DNA of 54,510 nt from Paenibacillus oryzisoli. Lineage in GTDB: Bacteria > Bacillota > Bacilli > Paenibacillales > NBRC-103111. Positions 6,153-14,416 of the stretch are shown here, in pieces. Position 1 is the first letter of the stretch. Every line of letters starts with the position of its first letter. A program made the translations under genes and the position numbers. The notes beneath the pieces were generated by a model, which had not been told where the DNA came from, ran no database searches, and saw only the letters and a list, made by a program, of their open reading frames with translations. Where the stretch lies: assembly GCF_001653565.1 (NCBI RefSeq), contig NZ_LYPB01000086.1:25246-79755 (forward strand). The letters run 5' to 3'.

Positions 6153-7426
6153 GTAAGGGGAACAAGGGTGGGGAACGAACGATCTTCCTGGCGGACTGTC
6201 AGAGCTTCTACGCAAGTGTAGAGAAGGCTGAACATCCAGGACTAGACAATAAGCCGGTTGCCGTTGCAGGAGATCCTGCGCTCAGGTCAGGCATTATTTT
6301 GGCCGCCTGCCCTGTTGCCAAAGCATATGGTGTATCCACGGCTGAACGGTTGGGTGAAGCGCTGAAGAAGTGTCCTGAGCTGATTGTTATGCGGCCGAGG
6401 ATGCAGCATTATATTAATGTTTCGTTGCAAATAACTGAAATTTACCAGGAAGTTACGGATCTAGTTGAAATCTTCAGTATCGACGAACAGTTTTTGGATG
6501 TAACGGGAAGCATTCCGCATTTCGGAGATGCGATAACAATTGCTGAGACCTTGCAGCATAAGGTGCTCAAGCAAACAGGCGTTAAAGTCCGCGTGGGCAT
6601 TAGCTCAAATAAAATATTAGCCAAAATAGCAACAGATATTTTCGCCAAAAAGAATGCGAGCGGCATCTTCACGCTTCTACCCTCCGCTATTGAGGAACGC
6701 TTGTGGGAGCAGCCCGTCAGCAAGATGTTTGGAGTTGGCTCGCGGATGACCGCTCATTTTGCCAAGTTGGGCATGTATACCGTTGGCGATGTGGCACGAA
6801 CGCCGCTGCCGCAGCTCAAGCAGAAGTTTCGCGCGCGTTTCGGCAAGCAGTCGGACATTCACGCGGAGGTGATGTGGCGAACGGCAAACGGCTTGGACGA
6901 CAGTCCAGTCACGCCGGGTACGTTCGATACGCCGCCGAAGTCAATCGGGCATATGATGACGCTGCCGAGGGACTATGCAGAATCGTCAGAAGTGAATACG
7001 ATCCTCATGGAGCTGACGGAGGAGGTGTGCCGGGATTGCCGGCGCAAAGGCTATATGGCGTCTATCGTGACGGTCAGTTGCATGTGCAGTCCTTTTGATG
7101 CGCCGACAGGCTTCTCACGACAGATGAAGATGCCGGACCCGACGAATCATACCGGTACTGTATTTCAAGCTGTGAAACAGCTTTTCTATAAATTCTGGGA
7201 CACGATGCCAGTGCGTCGTGCAGGTGTTATGTTAAGTCAGTTCGTGGACGATGAAACGTATCAGCTCACGCTTTTTGAAGATCAAGTGAAGGCACGTGAA
7301 TTGGAGAAGGTAACGGATCGCATTAAGGATCGGTTCGGCAATGCGGCAATTGTTCGGGCGTCCTCCTTGACGACAGCTGGCCAAGCGAAGGTTCGCTCGC
7401 TCAAAATCGGAGGTCATTATAAATGA
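6149..7426 (+). CDS. Y-family DNA polymerase (UvrX/YqjW-like, DinB superfamily)
   Basis: A 425-residue translesion polymerase. The N-terminal catalytic block shows FLADCQSFYASVEKAEHP (Asp16 metal ligand, aromatic steric-gate region) and SIDEQFLDVTG (Asp112/Glu113 catalytic pair), followed by the helix-hairpin-helix region (VSKMFGVGSRM) and a C-terminal little-finger domain ending near LTTAGQAKVRSLKIGGHYK. The length fits the Gram-positive UvrX/YqjW branch better than the shorter classical DinB. It replicates past DNA lesions with low fidelity. Start and stop overlap both neighbours by ATGA, and two LexA boxes precede the operon, so SOS induction is strongly suggested. Confidence 0.92.
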   Translation: MSKGNKGGERTIFLADCQSFYASVEKAEHPGLDNKPVAVAGDPALRSGIILAACPVAKAYGVSTAERLGEALKKCPELIVMRPRMQHYINVSLQITEIYQEVTDLVEIFSIDEQFLDVTGSIPHFGDAITIAETLQHKVLKQTGVKVRVGISSNKILAKIATDIFAKKNASGIFTLLPSAIEERLWEQPVSKMFGVGSRMTAHFAKLGMYTVGDVARTPLPQLKQKFRARFGKQSDIHAEVMWRTANGLDDSPVTPGTFDTPPKSIGHMMTLPRDYAESSEVNTILMELTEEVCRDCRRKGYMASIVTVSCMCSPFDAPTGFSRQMKMPDPTNHTGTVFQAVKQLFYKFWDTMPVRRAGVMLSQFVDDETYQLTLFEDQVKARELEKVTDRIKDRFGNAAIVRASSLTTAGQAKVRSLKIGGHYK

Positions 7427-7947
7427 GCAAAAAATTGCAGAATAACGGTTTATGGGAGTCGAGCCGCATGATGTTGCCCCAGCATCGGGAAGCAGCTCAG
7501 GGTCAGCGTCATGACAAACCGGTTCCTACGAAGCGCCCGACAGCGGACGATATTAGTATTATACGAGAATCTGTGCTACTGCCAGTGATGCATACGATTA
7601 TTGTGAGAAGGGCGAGCGAAGTGGAACGCTCCTCCGAGATGCTAAGGACCCTCTATTCGAAGGTAGCTCAGGTTCTGGCCAAGAATATGTACGCCGATTT
7701 AGCGAAAGTAAAGCGCTATATGCTCGAGAATGACATGCATGTCGCGGAAGAGGAGAAAGACGACCAGATGATCCGTTACCGGTATCGGTGCCGCGAGCAT
7801 GAAGATCGATTTACGATGACCCGGGACTATATGCGTGCTGAAATTGGGGCAAGAATCGGCCGCTATGCTGACAGTCTGGTCACAACTATTTACGGGACGG
7901 ATCCGCGTGTGAGTGTGTTAGAGAAGGAAGCGAAGAAAAAATCGTGA
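7423..7947 (+). CDS. Small SOS-cassette protein, paralogue of the 5781 gene
   Basis: A 174-residue basic, helical protein with an extra 40-residue N-terminal extension. From about residue 40 it follows the same pattern as the gene before the polymerase: ADDISIIRESVLLPVM, YADLAKVKRYM, and a Y-x-C-R-x-H-x-x-x-F-T-M-T-R-D core ending with RAEIGARIG. The ATGA overlap with the polymerase stop indicates co-translation. Duplication around the polymerase suggests a hetero-oligomeric or chaperone-like partner; this is inference. A hairpin follows at 7981-8012. Confidence 0.65.
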   Translation: MSKKLQNNGLWESSRMMLPQHREAAQGQRHDKPVPTKRPTADDISIIRESVLLPVMHTIIVRRASEVERSSEMLRTLYSKVAQVLAKNMYADLAKVKRYMLENDMHVAEEEKDDQMIRYRYRCREHEDRFTMTRDYMRAEIGARIGRYADSLVTTIYGTDPRVSVLEKEAKKKS

Positions 7948-7980
7948 ATCAGCCTGAATATAACGCTAGCGCCCCTTCGC

Positions 7981-8012
7981 ACAGCCTGAAGAATATCGGT
8001 TCTTCGGGCTGT
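7981..8012 (+). terminator. Hairpin after the SOS cassette
   Basis: ACAGCCTGAAGAA at 7981-7993 pairs with TTCTTCGGGCTGT at 8000-8012 (one G-T pair). It has no T run, so termination may be partial and the SRAP gene could receive read-through. Confidence 0.45.
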
Positions 8013-8058
8013 ACGAATTGACGTAAGCCTATCTTTTTTCCATAATGGAGAAAGGAGA

Positions 8059-8091
8059 ATGGATAACCGTGTGAAGGAGAAGGATGTTTAG
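8059..8091 (+). other. Ten-residue leader ORF before the SRAP gene
   Basis: ATG 8059 sits 1-2 bases after AAAGGAG and opens MDNRVKEKDV with TAG at 8089, two bases before the SRAP start at 8094. The SRAP gene itself has only a weakly placed AAGGA. Translation of this short frame could deliver ribosomes to the SRAP start. The AAAGGAG is very close to its ATG, so the frame may also be untranslated. Confidence 0.3.
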
Positions 8092-8093
8092 CT

Positions 8094-8774
8094 ATGTGCG
8101 GACGCTATACGATCACCGTAACGTTAGAAGAGTTGATGCTGCGCTACGATATGTATGATACTTTTATGCCGAGATATAGTCCTAAATATAATGTTGCGCC
8201 CGGTCAGCAGGTGATGGCGATTGTTCATGATGGGCAGCGAAATAAGCTAGGCGAACTGCGCTGGGGACTGATTCCAGAATGGGCCAAAGATGAGAAAGTT
8301 GGCTACCAGATGCTCAATGCGCGCTCCGAAACTTTGGCGGACAAGCCTGCCTTTCGCAAGCCATTCGAACGCAAACGCTGTCTAATTCCAGCAGATTCTT
8401 TCTATGATTGGAAAGGCGGCGGCAAGCATAAGCAGCCTATGCGCATCATGCTGCGCAGCAAGGAACTGTTCAGTATGGCAGGGCTTTACGATACATGGAC
8501 ATCACCCGAAGGTGTGCGTATCTCGACATGTACGGTCATCACCACGGAATCGAACGAGATGATGAAGGATATTCATGAGCGTATGCCGGTCATTTTGCCA
8601 CGAGAGAAGGAGGCTGCTTGGTTAGACCGCAGTAGGAAGAATGTTGACCAACTTCGTCCGCTTCTACAGCCATACCCCTCGGAGCTCATGATGGCGTATC
8701 CAGTGTCTAGCCGGGTAGGGAATGTACGTAATGATGATGAGCAATGTATCGAGCCAATAAGTCTGTTGTTTTAA
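8094..8774 (+). CDS. SRAP-domain abasic-site DNA-protein crosslinker/peptidase (HMCES/YedK family)
   Basis: A 226-residue protein of normal family length. MCGRY places Cys2 to become the N-terminal catalytic residue after Met removal; it forms a thiazolidine crosslink with abasic sites in single-stranded DNA. Asn75 (LNARSET) and His161 (DIHERMP) match the other active-site residues. At position 105, where E. coli YedK has the catalytic Glu, this protein has Asp (SFYDWK), a conservative but notable change. It follows an SOS-type polymerase cassette, consistent with the family's association with DNA damage, but has no LexA box of its own that I can see. Confidence 0.92.
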   Translation: MCGRYTITVTLEELMLRYDMYDTFMPRYSPKYNVAPGQQVMAIVHDGQRNKLGELRWGLIPEWAKDEKVGYQMLNARSETLADKPAFRKPFERKRCLIPADSFYDWKGGGKHKQPMRIMLRSKELFSMAGLYDTWTSPEGVRISTCTVITTESNEMMKDIHERMPVILPREKEAAWLDRSRKNVDQLRPLLQPYPSELMMAYPVSSRVGNVRNDDEQCIEPISLLF

Positions 8775-8804
8775 AAGGTTGAGGGAATAGGAGCGTCAAG
8801 AAAC

Positions 8805-9953
8805 ATGAGAAATGGTATGTGGCTCAGGGTCACGATTATACTTGCAATTGTAGCGGCGATTAACGGCTATATAGGCTGGCACTTGAAGGTTTTTCTATCG
8901 CATGTAGGGGGAGCTTCATTTCATCCCTGGTTGTATTGGCCTGTGTTTTGGATCGTTGCGTTCGCCTATGTCATAGGGCGGTTTGGAACGAAGGTTCTGC
9001 CGTCAACGCTAACACGCCTGCTTAACATCATCGGTTCCTACTGGTTGGCTATTATTCAATTCGGGATCCTTCTTCTGCCGGTAACGGACGTGGTGATTGG
9101 TGTGCTGTATGCATCATCTGTTCCGTCAGCTAGCTATGTGCCTATACTGGGAGGGATTGTTACAGCCGTTGTACTCATCCTCCTCGTAGTAGGCTCTTAT
9201 CTGGCGCGAACTCCGGTGATCCGCAAATATGAGATTACGATTCCCAAGCAAGCTGGGGACTGGGAAAGCCTCCGGGTCGCAGTCGCTTCGGATATTCATT
9301 TGGGTGCTGTCGTTGGCAACCGCCATTTACGCAAACTAGTCAAGCAGATGAAGGCGATGGAGCCTGATCTGATTTTGCTGCCTGGTGATGTCATTGATGA
9401 TGATATTAAACCTTTTATCCGGTATCAAATGGGACAGATTATGCGAGAGCTGCAAGCTCCGTTGGGCGTGTATGCTGTGCTTGGCAACCATGAATACTAT
9501 GGCGGACATATTCCAGCCTTCGTGGAACAAATGGAACAAATCGGCATTCGCGTGCTGATGGATGAAGTTGTTCATGTTCAAGAGCGCTTATTTATTGTAG
9601 GGCGTAAAGATAAATCAGCCGAACATGCCGTTGGCGGACGTCAATCGTTAGCCTCCTTGATGGAGAGAGTTGACCTTACGCAGCCGATTATCGTTATGGA
9701 TCATCAACCGTACCAGCTAGATGTAGCGGCCGCCGCAGGCGTTGATGTGAATTTGTCAGGTCATACGCACCGTGGTCAAATAGCGCCGAACCATCTGTTC
9801 ACTAGACGGATCTTTGAACTGGATTGGGGCTACTTACGCAAAGGGAATTTACATGCGCTGGTGTCCTCAGGCTTCGGAACGTGGGGACCGCCGATACGAC
9901 TAGGCAGCCAATCGGAAATTATTGAGCTGACAATCCATTTTAACAAAGCATGA
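8805..9953 (+). CDS. Membrane-anchored metallophosphoesterase (YkuE/YaeI-like)
   Basis: A 382-residue protein. The first 140 residues contain about four hydrophobic helices; the rest is a calcineurin-like phosphoesterase domain with the ordered metal motifs SDIHLG, GDVIDD, GNHEYY and SGHTHRGQ. The two-metal site hydrolyses phosphoesters; substrates in this family are varied, and for some members lipid-linked (UDP-diacylglucosamine-like) substrates or cell-wall targets have been proposed. The exact substrate cannot be read here. It is followed 21 bases later by an unknown gene, possibly co-transcribed. Confidence 0.87.
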   Translation: MRNGMWLRVTIILAIVAAINGYIGWHLKVFLSHVGGASFHPWLYWPVFWIVAFAYVIGRFGTKVLPSTLTRLLNIIGSYWLAIIQFGILLLPVTDVVIGVLYASSVPSASYVPILGGIVTAVVLILLVVGSYLARTPVIRKYEITIPKQAGDWESLRVAVASDIHLGAVVGNRHLRKLVKQMKAMEPDLILLPGDVIDDDIKPFIRYQMGQIMRELQAPLGVYAVLGNHEYYGGHIPAFVEQMEQIGIRVLMDEVVHVQERLFIVGRKDKSAEHAVGGRQSLASLMERVDLTQPIIVMDHQPYQLDVAAAAGVDVNLSGHTHRGQIAPNHLFTRRIFELDWGYLRKGNLHALVSSGFGTWGPPIRLGSQSEIIELTIHFNKA

Positions 9954-9974
9954 TAGAAAAGAGGGGTAACACCA

Positions 9975-10517
9975 ATGCAAGAGTTAGAAAAGAAACAAAT
10001 TACACCTGCGGAACTGGCGGCAGCGATGATGCAGTTTACGATGAAGGGCATAGAAAATAGCTGGGACACGCTGAAGCCTGCTATCATTGCCTACCTACCA
10101 CAACCTGTCTTGACGATGGCCAAAGAAGATGAACTGTTAAGAGAGATTTACGTAGCGGCGTTGGCACTGGAGATCTACTGCATCCCGCACGCATTTGAGG
10201 AAGAAACAGCGCGCTTAGTCAGCTTAGGCATGGGCGAAGTGATGGCTTCAGACAACTTAGCGGAGCATCGACTATCGGAATCGATCGTACAGTTGTATCT
10301 TCCTAGATTAGAGGCAGTAACCGAGGAGGATCGGGCAGATTTGGCGCTTAAGCTGGTCCATGAAGCAGCGAGAATTCTGTACGACCGCATAGAGTTACCG
10401 TTGAAGCCTACAGATCCAAGTACGAGTTTATTGTGGGCAAAGTTATTTCCTTTTTTGGTTGGGATCGTTGGGAAGTGGCCGATCTTGGCCACTAAATTTG
10501 AAGTGAAGACAGAGTAG
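9975..10517 (+). CDS. Hypothetical helical protein
   Basis: A 180-residue protein of unrecognised family, start behind GAGGGG. It is largely helical and rich in Glu and Leu, with one hydrophobic stretch near the end (LLWAKLFPFLVGIVGKWPIL) that could be a membrane or interaction helix. It lies between the phosphoesterase and the CobW-like gene on the same strand with short gaps, so it may belong to one transcript with either. Confidence 0.6.
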   Translation: MQELEKKQITPAELAAAMMQFTMKGIENSWDTLKPAIIAYLPQPVLTMAKEDELLREIYVAALALEIYCIPHAFEEETARLVSLGMGEVMASDNLAEHRLSESIVQLYLPRLEAVTEEDRADLALKLVHEAARILYDRIELPLKPTDPSTSLLWAKLFPFLVGIVGKWPILATKFEVKTE

Positions 10518-10555
10518 TGGGCGCATAAGCCTCATGACGGAGGGGAGCAGCACGA

Positions 10556-11554
10556 ATGGCAAACAAACGGATTCATGTCTATGTGTTATCAGGATTTCTC
10601 GGGAGCGGTAAGACAACGTTACTTACCAAGGCCATCGATTATTTCACCGAAGCGGGTCGCAAGCCGGCTGTAATTATGAATGAAATAGGCGAAGTGAATT
10701 TGGATGGACAATTAATCGCTAATGAAGTTCCCATGTCGGAATTGCTTGGCGGATGCATATGCTGTTCGAGTCGTGGTGATCTTGCCACAGCGTTGAACGA
10801 ATTAGTGACAACGGAGCAGCCAGATTTAATTTTCGTGGAATCGACAGGGATTGCGAATCCAATGGAAATTATTGATGAGATTACGGATGCCTCGCTCATC
10901 CTGCCGATAGAGCTTTCAGCCCTCATCACGGTTGTAGATGCCCCGCAGCTGCTAGAATTAAATCGCACCAGTCGTGGCAAAACCTACCGGCTCATGCGGG
11001 ATCAAATTCGATGTGCGAACTTGCTCTTGCTCAATAAGACGGACTTGCTGCAGGGGGTGGCGCTTCAAGAAGTGCATGATCTCGTGCGGGAATGGAATCC
11101 TTATGCCGATTTACATTATACAGTGTTCAGTCAAATCGACATCCAGCTAATTGAAGACATCCACACAGAGGATTCCGCGGGGTCGCCCGTGCAGGGACAA
11201 CCGGAAGAAGCGTCAGTTCCACATAGCCACGAGCATCATCAGGGGCATGATCATCATCATTCGCATAACCATGTAATGGCGTATACCCATTTCTTTGAAC
11301 GGGCTGTAGATAGTAACGCATTTGAACAATTCGTGAGCCAACTTCCCCAAGAAGTGTATCGTGCCAAAGGGATTCTCAGTTTCTCGGATACCTCGAGTCG
11401 GTTCCTATTCCAGTACGCCTATAGAGAGATGGATTTTGTGAAAATAACGCCTAAAGGCGATGTGCCTGACGTAGCGGTATTCATCGGGGAGAACTTTGCT
11501 AAGGATGTCATTCGCGCAGAATTGTTGAAACTAGAAGCAGAGTCTGCTACCTAG
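10556..11554 (+). CDS. CobW/COG0523-family GTPase, probable zinc metallochaperone
   Basis: A 332-residue G3E GTPase. Walker A GFLGSGKT is at 13-20, the metal-binding CICC motif has Cys67/Cys69/Cys70 (GGCICC), ESTGIANP follows, then the NKTD base-recognition motif. A His-rich linker (about residues 222-240, HSHEHHQGHDHHHSHNH) precedes a CobW C-terminal domain. COG0523 proteins of this kind (ZagA/YciC in Bacillus) bind zinc and deliver it to proteins under scarcity. The next gene is a Fur-family regulator, likely Zur or a relative, which supports a zinc role, although no clear Zur operator was found upstream. Confidence 0.85.
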   Translation: MANKRIHVYVLSGFLGSGKTTLLTKAIDYFTEAGRKPAVIMNEIGEVNLDGQLIANEVPMSELLGGCICCSSRGDLATALNELVTTEQPDLIFVESTGIANPMEIIDEITDASLILPIELSALITVVDAPQLLELNRTSRGKTYRLMRDQIRCANLLLLNKTDLLQGVALQEVHDLVREWNPYADLHYTVFSQIDIQLIEDIHTEDSAGSPVQGQPEEASVPHSHEHHQGHDHHHSHNHVMAYTHFFERAVDSNAFEQFVSQLPQEVYRAKGILSFSDTSSRFLFQYAYREMDFVKITPKGDVPDVAVFIGENFAKDVIRAELLKLEAESAT

Positions 11555-11625
11555 AAGATCAAAGAGCCGAAATGGCAAATCCTAGGGCGAAATAAGTGAT
11601 TACAGATTCCGTCATCGTTCTACAC

Positions 11626-11657
11626 TTGACGCAAGTGGCCATTTGCTGCACTATAAT
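11626..11657 (+). promoter_or_regulatory. Candidate promoter of the Fur-family gene
   Basis: TTGACG (11626-11631) and TATAAT (11652-11657) are near-consensus sigma-A hexamers but with a long 20-base spacer, which would make the promoter weak or dependent on regulation. It lies just before the Fur-family start at 11691. Confidence 0.45.
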
Positions 11658-11690
11658 AGGAGGACATTTCAACACAGAGGGGTAATGCAA

Positions 11691-12143
11691 GTGAGTACGC
11701 ATACGGATACGATCGATGAGATGCTAAGGGCAATGTCGCAGAAGGGCTGGCGTATTACAGAACAGCGTAGAAGCTTAGCGACTTTATTCGCAGAATCGGG
11801 CAGTTACTTATCGCCGAAGGATGTTTATGAGCATATGAAAATGAAATATCCAGGCGTAAGCTTCGATACGGTGTATCGTAATCTCCGATTGTTGAGCGAG
11901 ATGGGTGTTCTGGAGCAATTTCATTTGGCGGATGGTTTGAAGTTCAAGGCGAGCTGTTTGTCTCATCATCATCATCACATGATTTGTGTCAGCTGTGAGA
12001 AAACTGTGACGTTTGAGTTCTGTCCAATGAAGCTTGTAAAAGATTTGCCAGAGAGCTTTGAGATTCAAAGCCATCGGTTTGAAATATTTGGCTATTGTGC
12101 CGATTGTAAATCAGCCATGCCTACCGCTCAGATAGGCGAGTGA
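11691..12143 (+). CDS. Fur-family metal-dependent repressor (Zur-like)
   Basis: A 150-residue regulator, the usual family length when started at GTG 11691 (AGAGGGG 8 bases upstream; the ATG at 11685 is too close to that site). The N-terminal winged helix includes WRITEQRRSL and FDTVYRNLRLLSEMG; the C-terminal half carries the metal residues in SHHHHHMICVSCEK and the second C-x-x-C near the end (FGYCADCK). Two CxxC pairs form the structural zinc site common to Fur, Zur and PerR. The neighbouring CobW-like zinc GTPase makes Zur the best guess; Fur or PerR cannot be excluded from sequence alone. Confidence 0.85.
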   Translation: MSTHTDTIDEMLRAMSQKGWRITEQRRSLATLFAESGSYLSPKDVYEHMKMKYPGVSFDTVYRNLRLLSEMGVLEQFHLADGLKFKASCLSHHHHHMICVSCEKTVTFEFCPMKLVKDLPESFEIQSHRFEIFGYCADCKSAMPTAQIGE

Positions 12144-12170
12144 ATAGACGTTATACATGTTTAAGAAAGG

Positions 12171-12210
12171 AGCAGTCTGCTGGGTGATCCCGGCAAGACT
12201 GCTTTTTATT
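12171..12210 (+). terminator. Intrinsic terminator
   Basis: AGCAGTCT-GC-TGGG pairs with CCCGGC-AAGACTGCT and is followed by TTTTTATTATTT. It ends the Fur-family transcript and lies at the 3' end of the convergent deacetylase gene, so it may serve both. Confidence 0.75.
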
Positions 12211-13276
12211 ATTTGCTTTTGGTAACGTGCAGCAGTTCAGGGACAGTGACGAAAGTGTAGCCTGCTGCTTTAAGCTTAGTAATTAATGGTCCGATTGCTT
12301 GCACCGTACCGGATAGATCCTGGCTGTCCGCACCTCCAGAATGCTGAAGAATAATAGACCCTGGCTTCGTTTGTTGCAAGATATTGTGAAGAACTTGATC
12401 GGAACTCAGTGATTTCCAGTCCAGAGAATCGACATTCCAGTTCACAATTAAATAGTGATGATTGGCAATCCATTTAACCTGATCTTCATTAATTGCGCCA
12501 TAAGGGGGACGGATTAGCCGAGGAGCGTAGCCAATGAGGTTCTGTAAAATGGTTTCCGTGCTTTCAATCTGGTTCTGGAATTTATCCACAGAGAGCTTCG
12601 GTAGATTCTCATGGCTGTATGAGTGGTTGCCAATGACATGCCCTTCATTCACAATTCGCTTAATGACGTCCGGATGCGTGTTAGCCATAGCACCGAGCAC
12701 GAAAAACGTTGCTTTTACTTGATTGGCTTTTAAAGCATCAAGTACTTTTGGCGTAAACCGAGTATCGGGTCCATCGTCAAAGGTTAAGGCGACTTTCTTC
12801 TCCTGACTTGAGCCGCGGAGCTTGAAGGTCTCTGGGTATTTAACAACGAGCTGTGAGAGTGTAAGTTTTTTCTGAGAAATTCTGACTTGGCCTTGATTTT
12901 TTTGAACGGGTAAGGAAGGTCGCTTGGACGCTTCAGGTTGGGCAACGGATCTTTTTGGGTTGGACTTAGGCTTCAGGTTCAGGCTAGGCGTAGATGTGGG
13001 ACTTGGTGCATGGGTATGGCTTGGAGCGCGTGTAGGTGCTATTGGCAAAGCAGAAGATGAGGGCATGCTCGCAGGTGGCAACATGCTCAAATGATTGGAA
13101 CCCTCTGTAGGGAACGGAGACTCCGCGAAGTCCCTACTAGCCTCCATGGATGTCTGAGTGACATTTGGAGTGGAATGTTGGGCTGAGCTCTGATCTTGAT
13201 AAGGCTTCGTTAAAGGCGCACCGCAGCTGGTTACAAGCAGACAAACGATGCTAAAGGACCAAAGCCGTTTGGTCAT
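12209..13276 (-). CDS. Polysaccharide deacetylase lipoprotein (NodB/CE4 family)
   Basis: A 355-residue exported protein. The N-terminus has a lipoprotein signal with lipobox LVTSC at about residue 18, then a Ser/Pro/Thr-rich linker of some 120 residues, then a CE4 deacetylase domain: TFDDGPDTRFTP (catalytic base and metal Asp), HSYSHENLP (metal His pair), RPPYGAINE, and a later LQHSGG motif. Such enzymes remove acetyl groups from peptidoglycan or other GlcNAc polymers outside the membrane. GGAGGGG precedes the ATG. It appears monocistronic. Confidence 0.88.
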   Translation of the reverse strand: MTKRLWSFSIVCLLVTSCGAPLTKPYQDQSSAQHSTPNVTQTSMEASRDFAESPFPTEGSNHLSMLPPASMPSSSALPIAPTRAPSHTHAPSPTSTPSLNLKPKSNPKRSVAQPEASKRPSLPVQKNQGQVRISQKKLTLSQLVVKYPETFKLRGSSQEKKVALTFDDGPDTRFTPKVLDALKANQVKATFFVLGAMANTHPDVIKRIVNEGHVIGNHSYSHENLPKLSVDKFQNQIESTETILQNLIGYAPRLIRPPYGAINEDQVKWIANHHYLIVNWNVDSLDWKSLSSDQVLHNILQQTKPGSIILQHSGGADSQDLSGTVQAIGPLITKLKAAGYTFVTVPELLHVTKSK

Positions 13277-13399
13277 GGCAATCCCCTCCGAGCAATATGA
13301 CTATACGCTAGGTTTTGTAAGGGGAGGCGAAATTATCCCGTGCAAATAACGGAAATAGATTGTTATGGAGGTGGGGCGGGACATTGACAGGTGACCGGA

Positions 13400-13897
13400 C
13401 TAAGAAATAATTTTTTGAAACGTAACAATATCTAAGTATTGACCCCATTTGAAGCCGACCTCACGATAGTGTGCACATTGTTGGTAGCCATTTCGGGTGA
13501 ACATGTGGATGCTAGCTGAATTATCTGCGCAAACAGTTGCAATTAAAGAATGGAAGCCGCGCTCTTTCGCGAACGCTTCTATATATTGAATAGCGGCAGA
13601 TCCAATTCCTTTGCCGACGCATGTTGGATGAAGATAAATAGTTACTTCACCAGTTGTATCATATGCTTGTTTTTTCTTATGGGGCATAACTTGAACATAG
13701 CCTTGCAGCTTCTCATTAAGCAGAATGACATACGTGTGAAAACGGGGATTAGCGTGGACGACACTTTCAGTGAACTCGGGTAATGCAACAGGCTCGGTGT
13801 GGAAAGAATAAGTTGAATGAATAACAAAATGATTGTAAATATCCATCAATATTGGAATGTCGGGGAACTCTATTGGCTTGAATGTTAAGGTTGACAT
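13400..13897 (-). CDS. GNAT N-acetyltransferase, phosphinothricin acetyltransferase-like
   Basis: A 165-residue single-domain GNAT protein. The N-terminal FPDIPILMDIYNHFV and later GEVTIYLHPTCVGKGIGSAA (acetyl-CoA pyrophosphate loop, consensus Q/R-x-x-G-x-G/A seen as CVGKGIG) and CADNSASIHMFTRNGY match the phosphinothricin/methionine-sulfone acetyltransferase branch. Substrate is uncertain; many members act on amino-acid analogues. Transcribed on its own, on the minus strand. Confidence 0.83.
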   Translation of the reverse strand: MSTLTFKPIEFPDIPILMDIYNHFVIHSTYSFHTEPVALPEFTESVVHANPRFHTYVILLNEKLQGYVQVMPHKKKQAYDTTGEVTIYLHPTCVGKGIGSAAIQYIEAFAKERGFHSLIATVCADNSASIHMFTRNGYQQCAHYREVGFKWGQYLDIVTFQKIIS

Positions 13898-14049
13898 GAT
13901 GTGGCACCTCGCTGCGTGTAGAAGTCAATCTGTAATATGAGTTGGAATTGGGAAGTTAATCCTTGCTTCGTAATGACATTTTCAAATAGACATTCCGTCC
14001 TAATCCATGTATCTTAGATATTATATCTACTAGAATTAGGGGGAGTCAC

Positions 14050-14334
14050 ATGTCGGGCAATACAAGTTATATTCTCGTGATCGTCATTGGTGTTATCGTA
14101 CTCGCTGGCCTGACTTACATGAATCTTCGGAAAATAAGCAAGTCTACAGCTGACTTGACACAGCTTAAGAAAAGAACGCTTCTGTGGAGCGAGATCTCCC
14201 TTGCGTTGTTCGTTGTGCAATTGTTTTTCCGTGATCGTAACGGCGGCTTCTTATTGTTCTTCGGTATACTCACCCTATTCACAGGGGCTCATTACTTAGG
14301 TATCTTATACTATTCACGCAAAAGAAACCGATAA
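14050..14334 (+). CDS. Small membrane protein of unknown function
   Basis: A 94-residue protein with an N-terminal membrane helix (SYILVIVIGVIVLAGLTYM), a charged segment with LTQLKKRTLLW, and two further hydrophobic segments before a basic C-terminus (YYSRKRNR). GGGGGAG lies just upstream of the ATG. I do not recognise the family. It is followed by a strong terminator. Confidence 0.65.
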   Translation: MSGNTSYILVIVIGVIVLAGLTYMNLRKISKSTADLTQLKKRTLLWSEISLALFVVQLFFRDRNGGFLLFFGILTLFTGAHYLGILYYSRKRNR

Positions 14335-14340
14335 AAGCGA

Positions 14341-14385
14341 AGAGGCTCTCCACGTAGCTAGCTACGGAGGGGGCCTCTATTTTAT
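14341..14385. terminator. Bipartite hairpin terminator
   Basis: AGAGGC/GCCTCT, CTCC/GGAG and CGTAG/CTACG form one long stem from 14341 to 14378, followed by ATTTTATTG. It separates the membrane gene (+) from the small minus-strand gene and may act in both directions. Confidence 0.75.
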
Positions 14386-14416
14386 TGTTTCAATCAACTA
14401 GGCCAGCAAGGTTGTT

